10,343 nucleotides of DNA from Methylocystaceae bacterium (GCA_003152255.1 PLZT01000527.1:10402-20744), one strand, 5' to 3'. Positions 1 through 6,418 are shown, numbered from the stretch's first letter. The notes: generated by a model not told the origin, from the letters alone. Translations and numbers: made by a program.

Positions 1-343
1 GAACGCCCTAATCATGGCGACGAAACACTAGCGCGCCAAAGCCTGATCATCGGTTGATCCGTTCGTTCGCCATCCGATCGACCGTCTCTGAATCCGGCGA
101 GGCGTGGGCCTCGGCGACTGGAAGCGGTAGGCGCGAGAAAGTCACGACACTTGGCCATCCGTCGCGGGACATCGACGCCGCACTCGATCACCGCGAAATC
201 ATTCCGACAAGAACGCTGTAATCCAGGAAATAAGCGGGACCAGCAAAACTCATCGGTTGTCATCCTGTATACAAGACACTTGTGTTCCCGCCAAGGCCGG
301 CTCGACGCGCGGCGACAAAAAAAGCAAGAGTGTAGCTAATTTG
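1..343. other. Left-end intergenic stretch without a convincing gene
   Basis: No reading frame here resembles a family I know. An 83-codon frame on the minus strand (12-263) and a 62-codon frame on the plus strand (151-339) are present. Both are rich in Arg, Ser and Cys, as expected from chance frames in GC-rich DNA, and neither has a well-spaced ribosome binding site. A promoter-like element on the minus strand is listed separately. On the minus strand just after prmC there is a run of seven T (317-323), but I find no good stem in front of it, so I do not call a terminator. Confidence 0.5.
266..294 (-). promoter_or_regulatory. Sigma70-type promoter reading left, with overlapping small palindromes
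   Basis: On the minus strand a -35 box TTGGCG (289-294) and a -10 box TATACA (266-271) are separated by exactly 17 bases. The predicted start is near 259. TGTATACA (266-273) is an 8-bp palindrome, and ACAAG-ACA-CTTGT (271-283) is a 5-bp inverted repeat in the spacer, so a regulator site is possible; GntR-type operators often look like this. No clear gene follows inside the window. An ATG at 261-263 lies too close to the -10 box for a normal leader. The target may be a small RNA or a gene beyond the left edge. Confidence 0.4.
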
Positions 344-1240
344 TCACGCTTTCAGCCCCCGCGGTCGCGCCGCGACCGCCCTTTCATGTCCTCCAAAATC
401 GCGCTCCACGCCGGCGATTTCAAGCCCGGCGATCTCCAGAAATGCGGAAATCTCGCCGATTTGGCCGGCGCCCGCTTCAAAAAGCGCCACGCCGTCGTCT
501 TTCAAAAGTCTCGGCAACTCGGCGGCGATTTCCCGATAGCAGGCCAATCCGTCGGCGCCGCCGTCGAGCGCCAACGCGGGGTCGTGCAGCGTCAGTTCCG
601 GCGCCAATGTCGCGATGTCGGCGCTCTTAACATAGGGCGGATTCGAAACGACGACATCGAATCGCCCGGAAATCGCTTCGGCCCAGCGCCCGCGCAAAAC
701 GCTAGCGCGCGACTCGAGGCCAAGGGCCGCGAGATTGGCGCGGGTCGCGTCGCAAGCCGGCGCCGAGAGATCGACCGCCACGCCCCACGCCGCCGGCGAT
801 TCGGCGAGCAGCGCGCAAAGAATTGCTCCAGACCCCGAACCGAGATCGAGAAACGACAAAGGCTCATCGCGCCGATTCGCGGTGAGACGCAACGCCAGGG
901 CGACCATGGTCTCGGTGTCGGCGCGCGGATCGAGCACATTCGGCGCGACATCGAGATCGAGCGTCCAGAAGCCTCGCTTCGCCAGAATGCGCGACACGGG
1001 TTCGCGCGCCGCCCGCCTCGCCGCGTAACCCACCAGACGCGACGCGGCCTCCTGGCCGAGCAAGGCCGAAGGCTCCAACACGCATTGCGCATGGGTCAAT
1101 CCGGCCGCCGCGAGCAGCAGCGCGCGGGCGTCGACTCGCGCCTCGTCGACGCCGGAGCCCTCGAGCAGAGCGGCGACCCGGTCAAGCGCCGCCGCCCTCG
1201 TTTCGTCTGACGCGATCGCGAAGGTCCGGTCTTCCGTCAT
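344..1240 (-). CDS. prmC: Peptide chain release factor N5-glutamine methyltransferase PrmC
   Basis: PrmC transfers a methyl group from S-adenosylmethionine to the glutamine of the GGQ motif in release factors RF1 and RF2, which raises termination efficiency in the cytoplasm. The 298-residue product has a helical N-terminal domain (about 1-95). The family signature PRADTETMV at 105-113 leads into a Rossmann-type methyltransferase domain. SAM-binding motif I is DLGSGSG (132-138), and the diagnostic NPPY glutamine-binding motif is at 200-203. Length is usual for the family. Its ATG overlaps the htpG stop codon by 4 bases (ATGA), so translation is probably coupled to htpG, and I see no promoter of its own. 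In many Alphaproteobacteria prmC follows prfA; pairing with htpG is less common. A perfect 9-bp inverted repeat (361-379) lies inside the last codons. Confidence 0.95.
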   Translation of the reverse strand: MTEDRTFAIASDETRAAALDRVAALLEGSGVDEARVDARALLLAAAGLTHAQCVLEPSALLGQEAASRLVGYAARRAAREPVSRILAKRGFWTLDLDVAPNVLDPRADTETMVALALRLTANRRDEPLSFLDLGSGSGAILCALLAESPAAWGVAVDLSAPACDATRANLAALGLESRASVLRGRWAEAISGRFDVVVSNPPYVKSADIATLAPELTLHDPALALDGGADGLACYREIAAELPRLLKDDGVALFEAGAGQIGEISAFLEIAGLEIAGVERDFGGHERAVAARPRGLKA

Positions 1241-3150
1241 GCGCCGCCTTTGGCGAGTCGCGCCGTGAGTCTCCGCGCGAAAGCGCTCGCGTCGATCGGC
1301 GGTTCGCCGTCGGCGATTCGCGCGAGATCCAGCAGCAGGAAATACCCGTCCCGCGCCTCGTCGCCTTCGGGCGCGCGCGCCAGTTCCAAGATGGCGGCGT
1401 GGCGCGGATTGACCTCCAGCACCGGCTTGCCCAGCGCGCCGCCCTGTCCGTGCTCGGCGAGCAGTTGCGCCAGCCGGCGATCCAGCCCATGTTCCGGCGC
1501 GATCAGACAGACCGCGCTTTCGCGCAGCCGCGTCGAGACGCGCACGTCGTCGACATGCTCCTTGAGCGCTTCCTTCAGCTTCGTCACCAGCGCCGCGACT
1601 TCCGCGCCGGTTTCCGGCGTCGGCGGCTCCGGCGCGTTTTCCTTTTGCGGCACGAGGCTAATGTCGGCGGCGCCCTGCGTCACCGATTTGAACGGCTTGC
1701 CGTCGAAACCGACGCAACTCGTGACCCAAAACGCGTCGACGGGATCGTCGAGCAGCAACACCTCCACGTTCCTCGCCGCGAATTCCTCGATCTGCGGGCT
1801 TTGCGCCATTCGCTTGCGATCGTCGCCGACGAGATAAAAAATCGCGGTCTGATTCTCGCGCAGATCGGCGACGTAATCCTCCAATGTTCGGGTCTTCTCG
1901 GCCGAGCGCGTCGAGGCGAAGCGCGCGATCTTGAAGATGTCGTCGCGCCGCTGCGGGTCTTCGTGCAGACCTTCCTTCACGACGGCGCCGAAGTTCTCCC
2001 AAACCGAGGTGAATTTCTCCGGCTCGTTTTCGGCGAGCTTGGTCAACTCCTGCACGACGCGCGCGGTGATCGCCTTGCCGATCTGGCCAAGGATCGGGCT
2101 TTGCTGCGCCATTTCGCGCGAGACGTTAAGCGGAATATCGGCGCTATCGACGACCAGCCGCACGAAGCGCAGCCAGGCCGGCAGCAGATCCACTTCCTTC
2201 GAGATCAGCACGCGCCGCACATAAAGCTTGCTTTTGCTCTTGCGGATGGGATCGAACAGATCCAGCGGGCGCGATCCCGGAATGAAGGCGAGCACCGTAT
2301 ATTCGGTGCGCCCCTCGGCGCGCCAGTGGATCGTCAGCGCGGGTTCGTCGAATTGTCCGGCGAGCTGGCGGTAGAAATCATTATAGTCCTCGGCGCTGAT
2401 GTCGCTCTTTGGCTTGGTCCACAAGGCCGCGCCGTCGCTAATCCGGCGCGGCTCCTCGCCGGGCGCGCCGATGATCTCGATCGGAATCGCGATGGCGCCG
2501 GAATGCTCGCGCAGCACATGCTCGACGCGATAGGCTTCCAAGAACTCGTCGCTGTCGCTGTTGAGATGCAGCGCCACGCGCGTCCCGACCGCTGGGGCGT
2601 CTTCCAGCGCCGCCGGGGCGATTGCGTAGGAGCCCTTGCCGTCGGAGGTCCATAGCCAGGCCTCATCGGAGCCGGCGCGACGGGTCGTCACCTCAACCTT
2701 GTCGGCGACCATGAACACGGAATAGAAGCCAACGCCGAACTGGCCGATCAGCCCTTGGCCCAGGCCTTCCTTGTTTTCGCCGCCGCCCACTTTGTCGAGG
2801 AAGGCGCGCGTGCCGGAATTGGCGATCGTTCCGAGCGCCGAGACCAGTTCGTCGCGTCCCATGCCGACGCCATTATCGTAGACGGTCAGAAGGCGCTTGT
2901 CCTTGTCGAGCGCTATGGTGACGAGCGGCGCGCCCGCTTTCGCGGCGAGCGCTTCGTCGGACAACGCCTCGTAGCGCAATTTCTCGCTGGCGTCGGCGGC
3001 GTTGGAAATGAGCTCGCGCAGGAACACGTCGCGCTCGGAATAGACGGAATGCGCCATCATTTGCAGTAGCCGCGCCACGTCGGCGGTGAAGCCGTGGCTA
3101 CTGGTTCGCGCATTGGGGTCGATGGTCGCGGACGTGGCGTCGTCGGTCAC
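1237..3150 (-). CDS. htpG: Molecular chaperone HtpG (bacterial Hsp90)
   Basis: HtpG is the cytoplasmic ATP-dependent Hsp90 dimer that remodels client proteins, working with DnaK. The 637-residue product shows the GHKL ATPase domain (about 20-235): helix motif ELISNAADA with Glu46 and Asn50, the DNGVGM nucleotide loop (92-97), and the lid and glycine motif GQFGVGFYS (136-144). The middle domain follows, with the catalytic-arginine region LNVSREMAQQ (Arg345), and then the C-terminal dimerisation domain. All expected key residues are present and length is normal. The start is GTG (3148-3150); it is the first in-frame start before the conserved domain and has GGAG 8 bases upstream. This gives an N terminus about a dozen residues longer than E. 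coli HtpG. It is the first gene of an operon with prmC and has a heat-shock-type promoter upstream. Confidence 0.97.
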   Translation of the reverse strand: MTDDATSATIDPNARTSSHGFTADVARLLQMMAHSVYSERDVFLRELISNAADASEKLRYEALSDEALAAKAGAPLVTIALDKDKRLLTVYDNGVGMGRDELVSALGTIANSGTRAFLDKVGGGENKEGLGQGLIGQFGVGFYSVFMVADKVEVTTRRAGSDEAWLWTSDGKGSYAIAPAALEDAPAVGTRVALHLNSDSDEFLEAYRVEHVLREHSGAIAIPIEIIGAPGEEPRRISDGAALWTKPKSDISAEDYNDFYRQLAGQFDEPALTIHWRAEGRTEYTVLAFIPGSRPLDLFDPIRKSKSKLYVRRVLISKEVDLLPAWLRFVRLVVDSADIPLNVSREMAQQSPILGQIGKAITARVVQELTKLAENEPEKFTSVWENFGAVVKEGLHEDPQRRDDIFKIARFASTRSAEKTRTLEDYVADLRENQTAIFYLVGDDRKRMAQSPQIEEFAARNVEVLLLDDPVDAFWVTSCVGFDGKPFKSVTQGAADISLVPQKENAPEPPTPETGAEVAALVTKLKEALKEHVDDVRVSTRLRESAVCLIAPEHGLDRRLAQLLAEHGQGGALGKPVLEVNPRHAAILELARAPEGDEARDGYFLLLDLARIADGEPPIDASAFARRLTARLAKGGA

Positions 3151-3158
3151 TTTGGCGG

Positions 3159-3162
3159 CTCC
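3159..3162 (-). promoter_or_regulatory. Ribosome binding site of htpG
   Basis: GGAG on the minus strand sits 8 bases before the GTG at 3148-3150. It supports GTG as the htpG start, since no ATG is available in the right frame between it and the conserved domain. Confidence 0.6.
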
Positions 3163-3263
3163 AATAAATGGACGTTAATCGAACGATCCTTCGCCCGAAC
3201 GGCCGGAAAGGGGGGACTCCCTTCATCGCGCGAAATTCTCGCGGCGGGATCGGTTCGTTCGTC

Positions 3264-3292
3264 ATATCGGGGATGAGGCGGAAAGTTGCAAG
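3264..3292 (-). promoter_or_regulatory. Sigma32 (RpoH)-type heat-shock promoter for htpG-prmC
   Basis: On the minus strand CTTGCA (3287-3292) and CCCGATAT (3264-3271) are separated by 15 bases. They resemble the RpoH consensus CTTGAA and CCCCATNT, with one mismatch in each. The predicted start near 3257 gives a leader of about 105 bases before the htpG GTG. htpG is a known RpoH target in other proteobacteria, which supports the call. The -35 box overlaps the first 21-bp tandem repeat. Confidence 0.55.
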
Positions 3293-3351
3293 TCGCCGAG
3301 GGCCAAGTCCAAGTCGCCGAGGCCCAAGTCCAAGCCGCCGAGCCCCAAGTC
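3289..3351. repeat. Three tandem copies of a 21-bp repeat upstream of htpG
   Basis: Units are 3289-3309, 3310-3330 and 3331-3351. The plus-strand unit is close to CAAGTCGCCGAG followed by GSCCAAGTC. Units 1 and 2 differ at one base, and unit 3 differs from unit 2 at two bases. A decayed partial unit follows (from 3352). Because 21 is a multiple of 3, the frames stay open and give repetitive peptides on both strands (such as QVAEAQV), which I take to be a by-product. On the minus strand the units carry GACTTGG-like elements, so the array repeats the CTTG core of a sigma32 -35 box. Confidence 0.85.
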
Positions 3352-3362
3352 CGAGGGCCAAG

Positions 3363-3738
3363 CCAGCGAGTCAGCCCCCGCCGCTCGCGGCAAGACGAAC
3401 CGGCGAAAGGAATCCTCTCGACCGGCTCGCCCATCGCCACGAATTCACCGGCATTGTCTCGCGCATCATTCCGGGGGCTGGGGGGCTGACGAAAACCGGA
3501 ACGGCGCTCGACGACCGGCCGAGGCAATGAATGGGATATTGGGTGCGTCTCTTGGCCTGCAAGTGGCTCAATGTCGACGAAATCATGAAATCTTCGAAAG
3601 GCGCCGTCGCAAAAGCGTCATCCCGGCTTGCCCTTCGCGTCTTTGCAAGCGAACATGGCGGGGGACAGCGAAGCGGTCGCCGCTGGAAAAGCATGAGGCG
3701 GGCGCCGGGGGCGAAAGCGCGCAATCCAGGGACGACGC
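3363..3738. other. Intergenic region between htpG promoter and the DUF2794 gene
   Basis: About 375 bases with several overlapping open frames on both strands (for example 3371-3724 minus, 3531-3758 plus). Their products are rich in Arg, Ser and Pro, match nothing I know and contradict each other. A short direct repeat of GGGGGCTG occurs near 3473-3487. The stretch around 3617-3660 begins GTCATCCCGGCTTGCCC and has the look of a dispersed intergenic repeat, but no second copy lies in the window. I find no convincing promoter for the downstream gene. Confidence 0.4.
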
Positions 3739-4170
3739 ATGAGCGACAGCGAGCCTAACTCACGCGAGGCCGGCGCAAGCCGCCTCTACCTCGTCAATGG
3801 CGCGTTTGGGAGAGACCCGAAGGCGCGCGAGCCCGCCGCGGCGTCGCAGGCTTCAAAAAGCGCGGGCGCCGTCGTCTCGTTCGACCGCCGGGAGCTTCGC
3901 GTCATCTTCGATGTCTACGGGAACAAGGTGGCGAACGGCGAGTGGCGCGATTACGCGCTCGACTTCACCGCCTCCAAGGCGGTTTTTTCCGTCTTTCGCC
4001 GCGCCTGCGAGACGCCGTTCTATCGCATCGAAAAAAACCCGACGCTCGGGCGTCGGCAGGGGGCCTATAGCGTCGTCGACGCCAGTGGCCTCATTTTGCG
4101 GCGCGGCCACGATCTCGCGCGCGTCGTCGGCGTGCTCGACCGCAAGCTGCGCCTCGTCAGCGCGGAATAG
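3739..4170 (+). CDS. DUF2794 family protein
   Basis: A 143-residue soluble protein matching the conserved alphaproteobacterial family DUF2794, whose function is unknown. A variable, disordered-looking N terminus (1-45, rich in Ser, Ala and Arg) precedes the conserved core (about 46-138). The core has the family landmarks SFDRRELRVIFDVYG, GEWRDYALDF, AVFSVFRRA, FYRIEKNP and RRQGAYSVVD, and it ends with an RRGHDL segment. There is no signal peptide or membrane segment. The ATG has only a modest upstream purine stretch (AGGGA at about 9 bases). It is a single-gene unit on the plus strand, ending 12 bases before a strong terminator. The family assignment is from recognised motifs; no biochemical role can be given. 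Confidence 0.88.
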   Translation: MSDSEPNSREAGASRLYLVNGAFGRDPKAREPAAASQASKSAGAVVSFDRRELRVIFDVYGNKVANGEWRDYALDFTASKAVFSVFRRACETPFYRIEKNPTLGRRQGAYSVVDASGLILRRGHDLARVVGVLDRKLRLVSAE

Positions 4171-4182
4171 GCGGTCCAACGA

Positions 4183-4208
4183 AAAGGCCCCGCGCTGGCG
4201 GGGCCTTT
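4183..4208. terminator. Strong bidirectional intrinsic terminator
   Basis: A perfect 11-bp stem, AAAGGCCCCGC / GCGGGGCCTTT, closes a GCTG loop (4194-4197). The A-rich left flank gives a T-rich tail on the minus strand, and TTTCTT follows on the plus strand. It sits between the convergent DUF2794 and Bax-inhibitor-1 genes and can stop both transcripts. Confidence 0.92.
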
Positions 4209-4263
4209 CTTGGTCCAAGCGGTTGGCTAGGCTCTGGGCGTCGACCTTGCGACGCCCCGGTCG

Positions 4264-5022
4264 TCACCTGCGGTCGCCAAAGAGATAGAGCAGCGACTGG
4301 AACATGTTGATGAAGTCCAGATACAGCCGCAGAGCGCCGAAGATGCTCTTCTTCTGGGCGATCTCGTAGCCGTCGCTGGAGACGTATTCGTCCTTGATCG
4401 ACTGCGTGTCCCAAGCCGTCAGGCCAGAGAAAATCAGCACGCAGAGAATCGACAGCCCAAACTGCAGGCTCGAACTCTGCAGGAAGATGTTCACAACGCC
4501 GGCGATCACCAAACCCCAGACTCCCATGATCAGGAAGGAGCCCATGGCCGACAGGCTTCGCTGCGTCGTATAGCCGTAGATGCTAAGTCCGCCAAAAGCC
4601 GCCGCCGTGATGAAGAACACCCGCGCGACGGAGCCGCCGGTGTAAACCATCAACAGGAACGACATCGACAGGCCGATCAACCCGGCGAAGACCAGGAACA
4701 GCGTGCGCGCGGTCGCCGCGGATATTGTGTTGGCGCGAGCGCTCAAGAAGAACACGAAGCCGAGCGGCGCGAATATGATCACCCAGCGCAGCGGGCTCGT
4801 GTAAATGGCCTGGCCGAACGGCGTCAGGGCCAGACGGCCAGCGGCGTCGTGAGTCACGGCGAGCATCTGCGCGCCGAGCGCGACAAGGCCGGTGACCCCC
4901 AGACCAAGCGTCATATAGTTGTAGACACCGAGCATATATGCGCGCAGGCCCTGGTCTATCTCCGCAGTCGCCTTTCTGGCGACGTGGGCGCCGAAGCTCG
5001 TATTGCGGTCGTAATTGGACAT
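4264..5022 (-). CDS. Bax inhibitor-1 / YbhL-YccA family integral membrane protein
   Basis: A 252-residue inner-membrane protein of the BI-1 (TMBIM, UPF0005) family. Members are proposed to be pH-sensitive calcium leak channels; in bacteria the E. coli relative YccA modulates FtsH. I see seven hydrophobic segments at roughly 33-55, 78-95, 104-126, 132-151, 160-181, 186-204 and 228-248. The N terminus is soluble, with the FGAHVARKATAEIDQGLRAY segment common in alphaproteobacterial members. The signature LTAWDTQSIK (201-210) and the C-terminal GALRLYLDFINMF element are intact, including the paired acidic residues of the family. The frame is open further upstream, to 5199, but AGAGGA 4 bases before the ATG at 5020-5022 and family alignment both favour this start. 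It is transcribed alone. Confidence 0.93.
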   Translation of the reverse strand: MSNYDRNTSFGAHVARKATAEIDQGLRAYMLGVYNYMTLGLGVTGLVALGAQMLAVTHDAAGRLALTPFGQAIYTSPLRWVIIFAPLGFVFFLSARANTISAATARTLFLVFAGLIGLSMSFLLMVYTGGSVARVFFITAAAFGGLSIYGYTTQRSLSAMGSFLIMGVWGLVIAGVVNIFLQSSSLQFGLSILCVLIFSGLTAWDTQSIKDEYVSSDGYEIAQKKSIFGALRLYLDFINMFQSLLYLFGDRR

Positions 5023-5083
5023 GAGATCCTCTCGTCTAGCGGCCTCGCCATATCGACAAGTTCGCGGCGCTGGCCTAGCCGTC

Positions 5084-5112
5084 AATATGGCGCGAGCCCG
5101 AGAAAGAGACAA
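5084..5112 (-). promoter_or_regulatory. Likely sigma70-type promoter of the Bax-inhibitor-1 gene
   Basis: On the minus strand TTGTCT (5107-5112) and CATATT (5084-5089) have a 17-base spacer. The predicted start near 5078 would give a leader of about 55 bases. Each box matches the consensus at four of six positions, so this is a reasonable but unproven call. Confidence 0.4.
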
Positions 5113-5504
5113 GAGCGCCAAGAGATGAACTCTCGGTAAGCTTATTCCTCGGCTGCGGGAGGCGCGGCGCGGCGCCGAAAACGAGACCTTGGCTGACATC
5201 TCATATTTTACAGCAATTTTTTTCGGCTCATCCTTCGACCCGGAAAACAGTCGTCGAGTTGGCCGTGGTGGTCAAAAGCAAGTTCCGCGTCAAAGCCTTC
5301 GAGAAAAAGGCGAATGTGTCGGACGTTTCCGGCGGATAGAAATCCGCGACTATCGGCATAATACCAAGGTGCCGCCTCAAAACGCGGAGGATAAGCGAAG
5401 CTGGACCAGCGCGAGGGTTATTTCGACGCGCCGACGGAAGTTCAAGGCCGCGATATATTCGCGCCGCCGCGCCGCGACGCGCGTGGCCCCGATCAATCAG
5501 CCAC

Positions 5505-5532
5505 TTGTCGGCGCGAGAATTTGGGATAACAT
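5505..5532 (+). promoter_or_regulatory. Possible promoter of the exported-protein gene
   Basis: TTGTCG (5505-5510) and TAACAT (5527-5532) are 16 bases apart, and each matches four of six consensus positions. The predicted leader is about 95 bases. The match is weak, and other placements in the 600-base gap are possible. Confidence 0.22.
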
Positions 5533-5623
5533 CGAGCTACGGCGCCATGCGTGCTGAAAGCAAAGCCCAGCATGACGCGCTAGCCCGTTGACCCTGTGTC
5601 GCCTGTCCTTGAAACAGAGACCT

Positions 5624-5630
5624 AAGGAGG
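5624..5630 (+). promoter_or_regulatory. Near-perfect Shine-Dalgarno site that fixes the start at 5636
   Basis: AAGGAGG lies 5 bases before the ATG at 5636-5638. It is by far the best ribosome binding site in the window. It rules out the upstream in-frame ATG near 5588 and outweighs the internal ATG at 5693, which would give a more ordinary signal peptide but has only a weak upstream GGATGG. It suggests high translation. Confidence 0.88.
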
Positions 5631-5635
5631 AAAAT

Positions 5636-6355
5636 ATGCGCGACGACGATCTCGCTCCTCTTTGTCGACTAACCGAGCCGGCTGGATGGCGAATGCTCCA
5701 AGCTTTTTATCTTGCGACCGTCAAAGCCGTCCTGTCGATGGGGCTATTGGTCGCGGCTGTCCTATTCGCGGTCGGCCCGGCTTCGGCCCATGGCCGTCTA
5801 GGCGCCGCCGAAGCCCGCTGCCGCCTGTTCATCGGCCCCGACATGATGAATTTCACCGGCTATATGCCGGACGCCGATAAAAACGAGTTCTGCGAGGATA
5901 TTCCCGCCACGGGGCGGATGATCATGGCGCTCGACGACATCCAGGATGAACTACGCGACATGCAGGTCGAAATCCGTATCGTCAAGGATGTGGGCGGAGA
6001 AGCAAGAGAAAACGAAAACCTCGACGCCGTGACCGTGGCGCACAGCGAACCCAGATATTACCGGTCGGGCACCATTAATTTCGAGCATAATTTCCCGGAA
6101 GCCGGATATTTCGTCGGCATCGTCACCGCGATCGGCGATCATGGCGAGCGATGGGTTTCCCGCTTTCCGTTCTCGGTCGGCGAAAGCTTCATGCGCGCGC
6201 TACCGGCTTATCTGTTGCTCGGCATCGGCGTGGTGGCGATTTTCTTCATCTATCTGCACCACCGGAAGCTGACGCCGGCGGCGCCGATCAAGACGATCGC
6301 GCCGCACGACCCGGAGCCGCCGCACGACCACCCGGAGCCGACGCCGGCGGAGTAG
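5636..6355 (+). CDS. Exported membrane-anchored protein with predicted N-terminal His; possible copper-binding protein
   Basis: I do not recognise a named family. The 239-residue product has a long N-terminal stretch (1-30), a hydrophobic signal core (about 31-46) and a cleavage site GPASA|HG that would leave His52 as the mature N terminus. The periplasmic domain (52-187) has two cysteines (62 and 86, in FCEDIP) that could form a disulfide. It also has a Met-rich stretch (70, 71, 77, 95, 97, 109) and His136, His151 and His169. One membrane helix (about 188-207) leads to a short cytoplasmic tail with His208, 209, 224, 230 and 232 among Pro and acidic residues. A free N-terminal His, with Met, Cys and other His residues, recalls CopC, PmoB and other His-brace copper sites; copper handling is an inference from this. 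The gene is single, with an excellent ribosome site and its own terminator. Confidence 0.8.
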   Translation: MRDDDLAPLCRLTEPAGWRMLQAFYLATVKAVLSMGLLVAAVLFAVGPASAHGRLGAAEARCRLFIGPDMMNFTGYMPDADKNEFCEDIPATGRMIMALDDIQDELRDMQVEIRIVKDVGGEARENENLDAVTVAHSEPRYYRSGTINFEHNFPEAGYFVGIVTAIGDHGERWVSRFPFSVGESFMRALPAYLLLGIGVVAIFFIYLHHRKLTPAAPIKTIAPHDPEPPHDHPEPTPAE

Positions 6356-6369
6356 CGACACGTCGAGCC

Positions 6370-6414
6370 GCGCGCGTCTTTCTCCGCCGATTCGGAGAGT
6401 GACGCGCGCTTTTT
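6370..6414 (+). terminator. Two-tier intrinsic terminator of the exported-protein gene
   Basis: An outer 9-bp stem GCGCGCGTC / GACGCGCGC (6370-6378 with 6401-6409) encloses an inner 6-bp stem TCTCCG / CGGAGA (6381-6386 with 6393-6398) with a CCGATT loop. Five T follow (6410-6414). It lies just before the stop codon of convergent mltB; the minus strand lacks a T tail. Confidence 0.8.
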
Positions 6415-6418
6415 GGCG

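Larger units (their letters stand above)
5023..5635. other. Long divergent intergenic region
   Basis: The gap between the divergent Bax-inhibitor-1 gene and the exported-protein gene is about 610 bases. A 122-codon plus-strand frame (5189-5557) has low-complexity Arg/Ser content, no recognised motif and no ribosome binding site, and I do not accept it. The region is locally AT-richer around 5200-5225, with a seven-base T run (5217-5223) that lacks a preceding stem. A weak hairpin GTGCTG / CAGCAT (5551-5573, 11-base loop) lies in the leader of the plus-strand gene. No riboswitch class, tRNA or known small RNA is evident. Confidence 0.45.

Noticed and set aside
12..263. 83-codon minus-strand frame at the left edge, beginning right behind a promoter-like element
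   Set aside because: Its ATG would lie upstream of the predicted transcription start, there is no spaced ribosome site, and the sequence resembles no family. Kept only as a possibility under the intergenic entry.
257..1210. Long plus-strand open frame opposite prmC (317 codons)
   Set aside because: It is antisense to a well-supported gene, Arg-rich, and matches no family. Such frames arise in GC-rich coding DNA.
1399..2655. 418-codon plus-strand open frame opposite htpG
   Set aside because: Shadow of the conserved Hsp90 frame; no start context and composition is typical of antisense frames.
3289..3351. CRISPR-like appearance of the direct repeats
   Set aside because: The 21-bp units are directly adjacent without spacers, so this is a tandem repeat and not a CRISPR array.
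3098..3361. 87-codon minus-strand frame with GLGPRRL-type peptide repeats, overlapping the htpG start
   Set aside because: The peptide repeats come from translating the 21-bp DNA repeat, and the frame runs into htpG out of phase.
5023..5199. Upstream extension of the Bax-inhibitor-1 frame by 59 codons
   Set aside because: The extension is Arg-rich and unlike the family, while a well-placed AGAGGA supports the ATG at 5020-5022. The likely promoter also lies within the extension.
5189..5557. 122-codon plus-strand frame in the divergent gap
   Set aside because: No ribosome site, no motif, biased Arg/Ser content; the downstream gene has its own excellent start.
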